Source of the DNA: DAOTZR01 sp034432595
Lineage (GTDB): Bacteria > Chloroflexota > Anaerolineae > B4-G1 > SLSP01
Direction: 5' to 3'
Assembly (NCBI GenBank): GCA_034432595.1
Contig: DAOUBT010000052.1
Coordinates: 62,001-126,000, forward strand
DNA: 64,000 bases
This document shows positions 9,655 through 18,107 of the stretch, piece by piece (the stretch's first letter is position 1; the number at the start of each line of letters is the position of its first letter). The notes below the pieces were generated by a model. That model saw only the letters and a list, made by a program, of their open reading frames with translations, had not been told where the DNA came from and searched no databases. The position numbers and the translations under genes are program-made.

Positions 9655-10526
9655 GTAACGGCGGCGCGGTTCCCTTTCGCCCTTGCCAGCCCGCGCCCCA
9701 CGCCATCGGCGCGGGCTTCGCGCCCCGATTGGCCGTCTTCGATCTGGATGGAACCTTACTGGCCTCGCTGGAACAGGCCACCTGCTCGCCACGGGTGAAA
9801 GCCGCGCTGCAACGTGCCCTATCGCAGGGGGTGACGGTGACCCTCGCTTCCGGGCGCATGTTCCGCTCCTTGCAGCCTTTCGCGCTGGAGCTGGGCCTGA
9901 CCGCGCCGCTGCTGTGCTATCAGGGGGCGTGGATTCAATCTCCCACGGCGCCGGAACCGCTCCTGCGCCGCACCCTCCCCCCGGATGTGGCACGCCGCGC
10001 CCTGACGCTGGCGGAGACGCGCGGCTGGCATGTGATGCTCTACGCCGGCGACTGGCTCTACCTGCGCGAGAAGCGCTTTGCGGACCGTTTCTACACCGAG
10101 TTGCTGGGCCACTACAGGCTCGTCCAGGATTGGGAGACGGTGTTGACGCGCGAGGCGGTGGATAAGGTGCTCTGCGTGGCAGAGGAGGCGCACATCCCCC
10201 ACCTGATGGCGGAATTTTCCGCGCTCTTGCAAGGGGAAGCGGGGGTGGTACGTTCGCATCGCTACCTGATGGAGGTGATTCCGGCGGGCGTATCCAAGGG
10301 GCAGGCGGTGGCCTGGCTGGCACAGCACCTCGGCATCCCGCGCGAGCATGTGCTGGCGGTGGGCGATCAGGAAAACGACATCGAAATGTTGCGCTGGGCC
10401 GGCTGCGGCGTGGCGATGGGGAACGCGCCGGAGCAGGTCAAGGCCGTGGCGGATTGGGTCGCGCCGACGGTCGAAGAGGACGGTGCAGCCGTGGCGTTGG
10501 AGGCGTGGTTGACGGGGGAAAGATGA
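9651..10526 (+). CDS. HAD-IIB (Cof-type) phosphatase
   Basis: I placed the start at the ATG overlapping the previous stop (ATGA), giving 291 residues; the frame stays open further upstream but over another gene. It has HAD motif I DLDGT (D31, D33), motif II LASGR, the conserved Lys in GVSKGQAV and motif IV VGDQENDIEM. The large C2b cap places it with Cof/YbiV-type phosphatases acting on small phosphorylated metabolites. The exact substrate cannot be told. It overlaps the next gene by ATGA as well. Confidence 0.9.
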   Translation: MSNGGAVPFRPCQPAPHAIGAGFAPRLAVFDLDGTLLASLEQATCSPRVKAALQRALSQGVTVTLASGRMFRSLQPFALELGLTAPLLCYQGAWIQSPTAPEPLLRRTLPPDVARRALTLAETRGWHVMLYAGDWLYLREKRFADRFYTELLGHYRLVQDWETVLTREAVDKVLCVAEEAHIPHLMAEFSALLQGEAGVVRSHRYLMEVIPAGVSKGQAVAWLAQHLGIPREHVLAVGDQENDIEMLRWAGCGVAMGNAPEQVKAVADWVAPTVEEDGAAVALEAWLTGER

Positions 10527-11140
10527 GCGCGGCGGTGCTTTCCATCCATAAGGCGGAAGCGGTGGCCCTGGCCCTGGAACGTTTGCGCGCGGGCGAGCTG
10601 GTCATCGTCCCCACGGATACGGTGTATGGCATCGCCTGCTGGCCCGATACGCGCGCCGTGGCCCGCCTCTACGCGGTGAAGCAGCGCGACCCGGAACCCG
10701 CGCTGCCGCTTCTTTTGAGCCGTGCCACGGTAGCGGATAAGGTGGCGCACCTTACCCCCGCAGCGCGGCGCTTGATGCTGGCCTTCTGGCCGGGACCGCT
10801 CACGATCATCGTTCCCGCGCGTCCGCTCCTGACGCGGCTGGGGCTGGGCGCTCATGTAGGCTTACGCCATCCCCAAACCCCCGCGCTCTGGCCCTTGCTG
10901 GAAGCCGCCGGGGGTTACCTTGTCGTGAGCAGCGCCAAGCGCAGCGGCGAACCGCCCGCCATCAACGCGGCGGAAGCGGCGGCTTCTCTGGGCGATGAGG
11001 TGGCGCTCATCCTCGATGGGGGGCCGGGGCATTACGGCATTCCGTCCACAATTGTGGATGGCACGCAGGAGCCGCCCACCATCCTGCGGCGCGGCAACAT
11101 CGCAGAACACGATATCCTCAAGGTTTTGAAACAGGACTGA
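10523..11140 (+). CDS. tsaC: L-threonylcarbamoyladenylate synthase (YrdC/Sua5 family)
   Basis: This enzyme makes threonylcarbamoyl-AMP from Thr, bicarbonate and ATP for the t6A modification of ANN-decoding tRNAs. The start chosen is the ATG in an ATGA overlap with the HAD gene (205 residues). Signatures are the N-terminal PTDTVYGIAC, the AVKQRD segment, FWPGPLTIIVP, LRHPQTP, SSAKRSGEPP and a C-terminal STIVDG. Length matches the single-domain TsaC class without the Sua5 extension. It ends the coupled ybaB-recR cluster. The following gene is convergent. Confidence 0.93.
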   Translation: MSAAVLSIHKAEAVALALERLRAGELVIVPTDTVYGIACWPDTRAVARLYAVKQRDPEPALPLLLSRATVADKVAHLTPAARRLMLAFWPGPLTIIVPARPLLTRLGLGAHVGLRHPQTPALWPLLEAAGGYLVVSSAKRSGEPPAINAAEAAASLGDEVALILDGGPGHYGIPSTIVDGTQEPPTILRRGNIAEHDILKVLKQD

Positions 11141-11301
11141 CGCCCCTCTGGCCGGTTGGCGCTTCAGCGTGCCGGCTTTCGCTTTCCCAATCCACGCATG
11201 CCCACAACTGCCTGCCATCCCATAGCGGAGCCGTCGTTGCACTCGCCGCTGATGCGTTTTCAGCCGGGGATCTGCGTGAGCAAAGGCAGGTGGACAAAAG
11301 C

Positions 11302-11334
11302 AGGGCAGACGAAGGCAACGCCCTCGCCTGCCCT
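11302..11334. repeat. Hairpin-core dispersed repeat, copy 1
   Basis: AGGGCAG...CTGCCCT encloses CGAAGGCAACGCCCTCG, a nested palindrome with the GGC-N3-GCC centre shared with 28754-28784, 39733-39765 and 49860-49904. It fills the gap between convergent tsaC and the reductase gene and may also act as a terminator. Confidence 0.6.
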
Positions 11335-11352
11335 GAGGAGGGAAGTCATGCC

Positions 11353-12186
11353 TCATTCCCGCAAAAAATCGCTTAGCGCCTCCTGCCAGGGACGCAGACG
11401 GATGCCCAACGCGGCAGCAGCCGTGTTGGCTAGGGGGGCGTAGCGCGGCGGCGTGCTGGCGCGGACGAACGTTTCCGCTTTGATGGGCGTCACGGGGATG
11501 TGTCCCCGTCCGCTCTGGCGCAGGATTTCGCAGGCGAACTCGTAGCGCGAGACGATGCCTTCATTGACCAGGTGATAGATGCCGTAAGCGTGAGTGTCCA
11601 TGAGGCGCACCAGAGCCTCGGCCAGGTCACGGGTGAAGGTGGGCGAGCCGACCTCGTCCTCCACTACCTGCAAGGCGCCGCGCTCATCCGCCAGTTGCTG
11701 GATGCGATGTGGAAAGTTACGTCCACCAGGGCCGTAAAGCCAGGCCGTGCGCACAATCATAAAGCGCCGGGTGAGGTGCTGCACATACCACTCCCCGGCC
11801 AGCTTGGAACGGCCATACGGGTTGATCGGCTGTGGCGCATCCCATTCCGTGTAGGGCGCGGAGGCTGTGCCGGGGAAAACCTCGTTGGTGCTGATGTAGA
11901 TCAGCTCAGCGTCCAGGTCTGCAGCGCACAGGGCGACGTTTTGCGTTCCCATGCCGTTGACGCGGTAAGCCTGCTGCGGGTCGCGCGCGCAGCCGTCCAC
12001 ATCCGTCCATGCGGCGGCGTGAAGGATCACGTGTGGACGGAAGGCCCGCAGGGTCGCCCGCAGCCCCGCCCCGTCGGTGACATCATGTTCTGGCACGTCC
12101 AGGCCAAGCAGTTCATGCTGGCCTTCGAGCAGGCTCCACAAAGCCCGCCCTAACTGTCCTTTAGCTCCGGTCATTGCGATGCGCAT
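11353..12186 (-). CDS. rfbD: dTDP-4-dehydrorhamnose reductase-like (RmlD/SDR extended)
   Basis: The 277-residue Rossmann protein opens with TGAKGQLGRAL and has HAAAWTDVDGCARDP, STNEVFPG, the catalytic YGRSK pair, and RTAWLYGPGGRNF. All are typical of RmlD, which reduces dTDP-4-keto-rhamnose to dTDP-L-rhamnose. Start is set by AAGGAG. No rmlA, rmlB or rmlC gene is in the window, so the true substrate could be another nucleotide sugar. The end of the gene abuts a hairpin repeat and faces tsaC. Confidence 0.88.
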   Translation of the reverse strand: MRIAMTGAKGQLGRALWSLLEGQHELLGLDVPEHDVTDGAGLRATLRAFRPHVILHAAAWTDVDGCARDPQQAYRVNGMGTQNVALCAADLDAELIYISTNEVFPGTASAPYTEWDAPQPINPYGRSKLAGEWYVQHLTRRFMIVRTAWLYGPGGRNFPHRIQQLADERGALQVVEDEVGSPTFTRDLAEALVRLMDTHAYGIYHLVNEGIVSRYEFACEILRQSGRGHIPVTPIKAETFVRASTPPRYAPLANTAAAALGIRLRPWQEALSDFLRE

Positions 12187-12322
12187 AGCGTGAACTCCTT
12201 AGCCAATGTCCTGGACATCTTGAAGACTTCCCGATCCCGATATCCCACCCTGTCCCTTCATGTTCTCCCTCTCCATCCGCTTCTTCGACTCCAACTTTCG
12301 GCTACTTGCTCCCCGCCACCGG

Positions 12323-12371
12323 CTTCCAGGCTCCAGCTACCTGTTCCCTGCTTCCAGCTTCCAGTTGCTAC
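12323..12371. repeat. Heptameric CTTCCAG tract A
   Basis: Seven units of seven bases (CTTCCAG, GCTCCAG, CTACCTG, TTCCCTG, CTTCCAG, CTTCCAG, TTGCTAC) run up to and over the stop of the membrane-protein gene. It is the same heptamer family as 16670-16718. Confidence 0.6.
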
Positions 12372-13219
12372 CTTGCGTTCCCCACCATCCCCGCCTCGCG
12401 CGCCAGACGCACGCCAAGGCGCAGGAGCACGTAGAGCTGCTGAATCAGCAGCGTGGCCAGCCACCAGCGGAAGGGCAGCCTATCCATCACAAGCCGATAA
12501 GCCCATCCCAGCAGAGCGTAGAGCGCCACACTGCCCAAAAGTAGCTGCGCGATGTCCAGCGCGTGAGCTTTCACCACCTGTGCGGTCAGGCGAATCCAGC
12601 TCCCCACCTGACGCACCTCACGGACCACCGCCGTCACGCGCATCAGTTCCACCCACGAGGCGATGCCACCCGCCAGGAGCCAGCCCAGGCCACGCACCAC
12701 CTGCGCCGTGACCGGCAAACGTCCGCTCAGCCCATAAGCCACGCCCAGGCCCGCCACCAGCGCCAGCCCCGCCAGGATGACGCCCACGGAATTGAGCACC
12801 AAAAACGGCCCAAACCAGCGCTTACACCCCGCCCAGAACTCGCGCCACGTCACAGGCTGCGCTGCGGCGTAACTCGTCAGCGTGCCTCCTTCCAGAAACA
12901 CCCACACCAGCCCAAACAACGGCCAGACGAGCAACACACCGCATATCCCCAACAAGCCGCCCAACACAGGCGTACCGATATCCGGCGTTGGGATGTCCAG
13001 GTTGGCTTTCAGCAGCGGGCCGAGCAGCAGATCCGTCACGAAGTCCAGCCGGCGCGTCGCCAGGGCGGTGTTGAACAGCGGCAAACGCACCAACGGCAAC
13101 AAGGTCAGCGCCAGCAGCGGCCCGACCAGCGCCGCGGGCAGGCTCACCAGGCCGTACACCAGCAGCCACGCGCGCGGACGACGCCACGCGCGCGTCACCC
13201 CCTCGCGCCACGTCACCAC
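12368..13219 (-). CDS. Multi-pass membrane protein, unknown function
   Basis: I chose the GTG at 13219: a GGAGG lies six bases upstream and it overlaps the end of the M1 peptidase gene. A longer reading from an ATG at 13294 would overlap that gene by over 80 bp and has no such site. From GTG the product is 283 residues with about six hydrophobic helices and a basic first turn (TRAWRRPRAW). It resembles the loosely defined membrane-domain proteins of the glycerophosphodiesterase-membrane type, but no catalytic motif is visible. It is co-transcribed with the upstream peptidase. The 3' end runs into a heptamer repeat tract. Confidence 0.7.
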   Translation of the reverse strand: MVTWREGVTRAWRRPRAWLLVYGLVSLPAALVGPLLALTLLPLVRLPLFNTALATRRLDFVTDLLLGPLLKANLDIPTPDIGTPVLGGLLGICGVLLVWPLFGLVWVFLEGGTLTSYAAAQPVTWREFWAGCKRWFGPFLVLNSVGVILAGLALVAGLGVAYGLSGRLPVTAQVVRGLGWLLAGGIASWVELMRVTAVVREVRQVGSWIRLTAQVVKAHALDIAQLLLGSVALYALLGWAYRLVMDRLPFRWWLATLLIQQLYVLLRLGVRLAREAGMVGNAR

Positions 13220-15126
13220 GCCGCACCTCCCCAAAAGTTCAAATTTTTCAGGCCATACATCCATCGCGCGGCCAGGCTCAGCCAGGTAGCCCAATCCACC
13301 CCTGACCGCGCCCCGTTATTGGCAACGTTCAGCTCTACGTACAGGGTCGGGTTGGAGTTGATGATGACCTCACGCCATGGCGTGGCGGGCTGTCTCAGGG
13401 TCAGGGACTGCCGGTCACAGGGCCATAGGAAGGATTCGCGCCCCTGTCCGTTGACCAGTTCCACCTGCAACGGGAAACACACCTCGCCCGCGCGTTCCAG
13501 CTCGATCATCTCCCGATCGAGGCGACACACGAAGGCATCCATCCATCCCGTGCCTTCGACGAGCTGCGCGAAAAAGGCTCCCGCCTGCGCCTCACCGAGC
13601 GTCTCCGCCATGAGCGCGCGCACATCCTCCGCGCGGGGATGCGTGAAAGCGTGGCGCGCGAAATAGGCCTGCATGAAGCTCAGCATCGCTTCCTTCCCCA
13701 CCACCTGCTCCAGGGTATAGAGCGCCACAGCGGGTTTGGAATAGGTGGCAATGCCATAGCCCATAGCGTCGAAATCCCACGCCTTCCCGGCCATGGGGAC
13801 CTGTGGCTGCTGCTGATACTCTATGCGCCGCATGGCCGCATAAGAGAAGCGCCAACCGCCACAATCCATCCCATCCAGCCCCAGCTCAGCCATGGCGTGG
13901 ACTGTGCTGTAATCCGTGAATCCTTCATCCAGCCAGGGTTCTTCCGCCTCGTTGGTAGCGACGACGCTCTGCCACCACTGATGCGCCAGCTCGTGAATCG
14001 CCTCAACCGCGCCCATGTGGATGCAGGCCGGCTCGTTGCCGTTCAGCGCGCCCACGGTAAAGAGCATGGGATACTCCATGCCACCCGCACCACCCGCATC
14101 CGGTGGCACAAACAGCACCGTGAGGGTGCGATAAACACCCTTCCCGTAGAGGCCAAAATCGCGTTCGTACACGCCCAGCGCCTGTTCCACCACCGGTATC
14201 AGGCGCTTGACCATGGCGCGGCTTGCCGGAATGTAGGCGTAACGCAGGGTGAGAGGCGCGGGAGTGTTTGAATCGCGATAGGCACGCTCCACCACGCGCA
14301 GGTGCGGCGAGGCCGCCCAGGCAAAATCAATGACGTGCTGCGCAACCCAGTGATGCGTCAGCGAGCCATCCGCGTTGCGTTGCGGCGGCGCGGCTTTGTC
14401 CCCCGTGGCGACGAGTACCCATCGTTTGGGCAAAGTCAGCCAGACCTCGTAGGAGCCAAAATCCGCAAAAAACTCGCTGTTGGCATGGAAGGGATAAGCG
14501 TTCCAGCCCGTATCCTGCCAGACGCCGGGTTTGGGAAACCACTGTCCGGCCATGAGGAAGTCGCCGTTCTGCGCCCAACCGGTGCGCGCAAAAACGCGCG
14601 GCATCTGCGCCGTGAACGCGGTGACCAGCGTGAAGCTCTCGCCCGGGGCGACCGGCTCCGGCAACTCCGCGCGCACCAGCGTCGCGTCGGCATCCACGGG
14701 GGTGAAGTTCAGCGGACCGTAGCCGACCAGATGCGCGGCGTCGAGGGTGATGCTGCCGGGATGTTGCGCATCGTAAGCAAAGCCGCGATGCATCGGCCCG
14801 GCCTCCTGCATCCATACCGTCTGCTCGTTCTGGAAGGCGTTGAGATAGAGGTGCAACACCACATCCGGAATTGGCGTGCTGGTGACGTTGCGGTAAGTGA
14901 CGGTAAGGGTGCCGCTGATGCGAAAGGTCGCCGGGTCGTAGCGCGCGACAATCGTGTAAGTGGTGACATCTGGTGGACCATAGCTGGGGAATTGCGGGAT
15001 AAGCAAGGGCTTCGGCGGTGGGGGAAAGACAAAAACATCCCACACCACCGCCCCAACGATGACCAGAAGCAGCGTCAGCAGAGCTGCCAGAGCAAGCAGG
15101 ATGGATGCACGCCCTGTGGAGCGCAT
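13213..15126 (-). CDS. M1-family zinc metallopeptidase, membrane anchored
   Basis: A 637-residue gluzincin. It has an N-terminal signal anchor (about 8-30), an aminopeptidase-N-like beta domain (TYTIVARYDPATFRISG), the substrate-side GGMEYPML (equivalent of GAMEN) and the zinc site H378-E-L-A-H382 with E401 18 residues later. Y-containing regions downstream fit M1. The anchor suggests it works outside the membrane on peptides. The last segment (LFLWPCDRQ..VIINSNPTLYVELN) is a beta domain. It starts 7 bp after the zinc-ribbon gene and is coupled to the following membrane gene. Confidence 0.92.
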   Translation of the reverse strand: MRSTGRASILLALAALLTLLLVIVGAVVWDVFVFPPPPKPLLIPQFPSYGPPDVTTYTIVARYDPATFRISGTLTVTYRNVTSTPIPDVVLHLYLNAFQNEQTVWMQEAGPMHRGFAYDAQHPGSITLDAAHLVGYGPLNFTPVDADATLVRAELPEPVAPGESFTLVTAFTAQMPRVFARTGWAQNGDFLMAGQWFPKPGVWQDTGWNAYPFHANSEFFADFGSYEVWLTLPKRWVLVATGDKAAPPQRNADGSLTHHWVAQHVIDFAWAASPHLRVVERAYRDSNTPAPLTLRYAYIPASRAMVKRLIPVVEQALGVYERDFGLYGKGVYRTLTVLFVPPDAGGAGGMEYPMLFTVGALNGNEPACIHMGAVEAIHELAHQWWQSVVATNEAEEPWLDEGFTDYSTVHAMAELGLDGMDCGGWRFSYAAMRRIEYQQQPQVPMAGKAWDFDAMGYGIATYSKPAVALYTLEQVVGKEAMLSFMQAYFARHAFTHPRAEDVRALMAETLGEAQAGAFFAQLVEGTGWMDAFVCRLDREMIELERAGEVCFPLQVELVNGQGRESFLWPCDRQSLTLRQPATPWREVIINSNPTLYVELNVANNGARSGVDWATWLSLAARWMYGLKNLNFWGGAAW

Positions 15127-15133
15127 CGTGCCG

Positions 15134-15616
15134 TTACCCCAGTTTTGCGCCGCAACTGGTGCAATAGGTCACCCCCTCATACAGCTCAGCGGAGCATTCC
15201 GGACAGACGCGCAGGTCCAGGGGCTGTTCGCTCATGGGGGTTGGGGCGCTTTCGCTTTCCGGTGCGGGAGCCGGGGGCAGCTCGGCTTCCGTGGCGGCGC
15301 GGAGCCGGGCGATGGCCGCCTCCTTATCGGCGATTTCGTCGCGCAAAGCAAGCAGATGTTGTTCCAGAGCGGTGATGTCCGGTAAGAGGCTTTCCACTTC
15401 GGGGAGATGCAGCTCACCGCGGCGCATCCGCTCCAGCACCTTATGGCCCAGTTCAAGGACGTGGGTTTCGATGTGGCCTTCGACTTCGGCCAGTTGCCGC
15501 TCCAGAGCTTCGATCTGCGCCTGAATGGTGGCGATGCGCGTTTCCAGCTCCGTGGCATCGGCATCAGGCCCCAGATTGCGGCTGAGTTGTTTGCTGTATT
15601 CGTCAAGCATGGACAT
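15134..15616 (-). CDS. Coiled-coil zinc-ribbon protein
   Basis: The 160 residues form a long charged coiled coil (about 18-110), an acidic Pro-rich linker and a C-terminal zinc ribbon CPEC...CTSC. There is no signal or membrane helix. Such proteins usually serve as adaptors; no specific role can be read. GGAGG six bases upstream supports the first ATG over the one two codons later. It is the first gene of a probable operon with the M1 peptidase and a membrane protein. Confidence 0.75.
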   Translation of the reverse strand: MSMLDEYSKQLSRNLGPDADATELETRIATIQAQIEALERQLAEVEGHIETHVLELGHKVLERMRRGELHLPEVESLLPDITALEQHLLALRDEIADKEAAIARLRAATEAELPPAPAPESESAPTPMSEQPLDLRVCPECSAELYEGVTYCTSCGAKLG

Positions 15617-15671
15617 GGGTCACCTCCATAAAACACGTTGAAAGAAAGGGTAAGATCAGGTCACATGTTTC

Positions 15672-16430
15672 TCATGCCAACACGTGTTTGCCGGCCAGGT
15701 AATCCAAAACCGCGCGCAGGGCATCCGCAAAAGCTTCGCGCTCGTAGCGCGCCATGGCCGGGTTGACACAGTGCAGGATATGCGCATCCGCGCCCTGCTC
15801 TTGCCGTTCAATCGCCGCGTCCAGCTCCTGAAGGGAGACGCCCATGCGCGCGGCAAAGACCTGCGCCGTTTCCACCTGAGCCGGGTCGCGCAACTGTACC
15901 ACCAGCCAGTCCCGCCAGCGCGCGAGCATGGCATCCTCCACAAAGGGGAGCCACTGCTGCGGTTGGACAAGGGCCAAAAGGTCAGGCAGGTCGGGCCAGG
16001 TTTGCAGGCGCCGCTGAGCGGCACGGTCCAGGCGCACGCGCAGCGCGTTGTGGTGCAGGGCGCGCTGCAGCCGGTCGGACCAGAGGCCGCTTTCCAGGTA
16101 GCAGGGGATGTACACCTTCCACGCCCAGACCTCATCCCAGCTCAGGTGCGCGATGTAGCCAGCGATAAAAGCGATGTGCTCCGGCGTCAGGCGGGAAAGA
16201 TCACGCAAGGCGGGGTAACGTTCGAGCATGGCCTGCGCCGCACGCGGATGGCCGGTGGGGGGAAAGACGTAGAAATGCGTCTCGTGACGCGGCTGTCCGC
16301 TCACGCTCTGCACATCGCCGGCGGTGTGGCCCAGGGCAAACGCGCCCGCGTGCGCACGCAGCAGCTCCGGCAGCGCGGGGTGCTGCAGCATATCCCAGGC
16401 ATAGGTGAGATGCTGAAATGGCGTCGGCAT
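15672..16430 (-). CDS. Zinc-dependent phospholipase C-like protein
   Basis: The 252 residues start MPTPFQHLTYAWDML and carry the His/Asp pattern of the zinc-dependent phospholipase C/S1-P1-like fold: an early His, LGHTAGDVQ, ETHFYVFPPTGHP and GYIAHLSWDEVW. Several hydrolases of this type open with MPTPF.HL and are widespread in Chloroflexota. There is no signal peptide, so a secreted phospholipase role is doubtful. The substrate is unknown. The gene stands alone, about 50 bp downstream of the zinc-ribbon start in the same orientation. Confidence 0.65.
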   Translation of the reverse strand: MPTPFQHLTYAWDMLQHPALPELLRAHAGAFALGHTAGDVQSVSGQPRHETHFYVFPPTGHPRAAQAMLERYPALRDLSRLTPEHIAFIAGYIAHLSWDEVWAWKVYIPCYLESGLWSDRLQRALHHNALRVRLDRAAQRRLQTWPDLPDLLALVQPQQWLPFVEDAMLARWRDWLVVQLRDPAQVETAQVFAARMGVSLQELDAAIERQEQGADAHILHCVNPAMARYEREAFADALRAVLDYLAGKHVLA

Positions 16431-16718
16431 GACTTCATTGTAGCGAGAGTTGAGGAAGCGTCAAGAGGCGCAAGGCGTCAAAGCGTGGCGCAACGCGCCC
16501 GGCGCTGCACCTGCTCGCTGGTAAACCGGCAAGCTATGGCTACGAAGGCGGCCAGGGCCGCTTCAGTGAGGTTTGCAACCCTGACACGGGGATAAATCCA
16601 CGTGCGGGCCTGAGCACAGCGGGTTACCCCCAGGCGAAGCGACAGAGGCAGAGGACCGAACTTAATCGGCTTCCAGCTTCCAGTTTCCAGTATCCAGCTT
16701 CCCACATCCAGCACTCCC
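16431..16718. repeat. Intergenic region ending in heptameric CTTCCAG tract B
   Basis: The gap between the PLC-like gene and recF holds no credible gene. Its last part (16670-16718) is a clean period-7 tract: CTTCCAG, CTTCCAG, TTTCCAG, TATCCAG, CTTCCCA, CATCCAG, CACTCCC. It ends exactly where the recF -35 begins. The first 240 bp show no feature I recognise. Confidence 0.6.
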
Positions 16719-16746
16719 TTGCCGCAACGCGGAGGCGTGTTACAAT
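16719..16746 (+). promoter_or_regulatory. recF promoter
   Basis: TTGCCG (16719-16724), a 16-bp spacer and TACAAT (16741-16746). Transcription would start about 14 bp before the recF ATG. Confidence 0.6.
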
Positions 16747-16766
16747 GGGGAACGCACGGAACGCCT

Positions 16767-17981
16767 ATGCACATCCGCAGTTTGAGTTTGCGTCAATTTC
16801 GCCTTTACGCCCGGCTGGAGCTGGATTTGCCCGCCGGGCCGTTACTGCTTGTTGGCGCCAACGCGCAGGGCAAGACCAGCCTGCTGGAGGCGATTGCGGT
16901 GCTGGCTTTGGGCCATTCGCCGCTCACCGCCACCGATCAGCAATTAATTCATTTCGCCGCCTTGCAGAACGGCCTGCCCTTCGCCCACGTGGAAGGGGAA
17001 GTCGCTTACCGCAAGCGCCGCGAGCAGATTTCCGTTATCATCGAACGCAAGGGGCTGAACAACGGCAGCGCGCGCCTCGTCAAGAGCATTCAGCTTGACC
17101 GGCGCCCCATCCGCCGCGCGGATCTGGCCGGTCACCTGAACGTGGTCTTCATCACCGCCGAGGATGTAGCGCTGGTTAGCGGTGCGCCCGCGCTGCGCCG
17201 CCATTACCTCGACGACTTGTTGGGTCAGGTGCAGCCAGATTACGTCCTGGCCTTAGAGGGATACCGCACCGCCCTCGCGCAGCGCAACGCTTTACTGCGC
17301 TATCTGCGCGAATCCGGCGGGGATGTGAGTCAGCTCGATCCGCTCGAAGAGGCGCTGGCGCGGCACGGGGTGAAGCTTTCCCTGGCACGGCGCGCGGTGC
17401 TGTATCATCTTTCGCGCGCCGCGGATCAGCTCCATCACGAGCTGACGGGCGGTGAGGCGTGGCTCCAGATCAGCTATCAGCCGCATTTCGACCCGCTGCG
17501 TCCCCCCGCGGCTGTTTATCAGCCCAGCCTGCTGTGGGACGAGGTGCCACAGCCGCCCCTTGACGAAGCGGGATTGGTGGACGCCTTCCGCACGGCCCTG
17601 CATCAAAACCGGCGGCGCGAGATTCAGGCGGGCAACACGCTGATGGGACCGCATCGAGATGAAATCCGCTTCATCTCCCGCGATGTGGACCTGGGCCTTT
17701 ACGGTTCGCGCGGACAGCAGCGCACGGCCATGCTCGCGCTGCGCCTGGCTGAGATGCGCTGGCTGGAGCAGGTGACGGGCGAGAAGCCGGTGTTGCTGCT
17801 CGATGAGGCGCTCGCGGAGCTGGATCGCACGCGCCGCACCTACCTGATGGCGCAGTTGGCGCACGTCGAACAGGCCATTCTGGCCACCACCGACGCCGAA
17901 GCTGTGCCCGCCGACGCCCGCCGGACCATGCAGGTTTTTGAGGTTCGTGAGGGTATCGTGCGGGAAACGAGCAGCGCGTAA
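16767..17981 (+). CDS. recF: DNA replication and repair protein RecF
   Basis: RecF is an SMC-like ATPase that recognises gapped DNA and helps RecR/RecO load RecA. I start at MHIRSLSLRQFRLY (404 residues) rather than 16 codons upstream, because the family begins here and the promoter -10 lies within the longer version. It shows Walker A GANAQGKTSLLE, the ABC signature region YGSRGQQRTAMLALRLAE, GPHRDEIRF and Walker B VLLLDEALAELD. It is not next to dnaA or gyrB as in many genomes; the downstream gene is a baseplate-J-like protein. Confidence 0.95.
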   Translation: MHIRSLSLRQFRLYARLELDLPAGPLLLVGANAQGKTSLLEAIAVLALGHSPLTATDQQLIHFAALQNGLPFAHVEGEVAYRKRREQISVIIERKGLNNGSARLVKSIQLDRRPIRRADLAGHLNVVFITAEDVALVSGAPALRRHYLDDLLGQVQPDYVLALEGYRTALAQRNALLRYLRESGGDVSQLDPLEEALARHGVKLSLARRAVLYHLSRAADQLHHELTGGEAWLQISYQPHFDPLRPPAAVYQPSLLWDEVPQPPLDEAGLVDAFRTALHQNRRREIQAGNTLMGPHRDEIRFISRDVDLGLYGSRGQQRTAMLALRLAEMRWLEQVTGEKPVLLLDEALAELDRTRRTYLMAQLAHVEQAILATTDAEAVPADARRTMQVFEVREGIVRETSSA

Positions 17982-18107
17982 GGCGCATGACTCCCTGCCG
18001 TTAGCGAGAACGCGGCTCCGCGCGTTGGTCATCATGTGAAAAGAGTAGAAAGCGAGGATAGGGCACAAAGCGGACCTGGGTCGCGCCCCTATCAAAGCGT
18101 TAAATCT

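Noticed and set aside
8896..10323. Long minus-strand open frame opposite the PH and HAD genes
   Set aside because: Arg/Pro-rich low-complexity translation, typical of a GC-rich shadow frame; opposite genes carry clear motifs.
13220..13294. N-terminal extension of the membrane protein from the ATG at 13294
   Set aside because: It overlaps the M1 peptidase gene by more than 80 bp and has no binding site, whereas GTG at 13219 has GGAGG six bases upstream.
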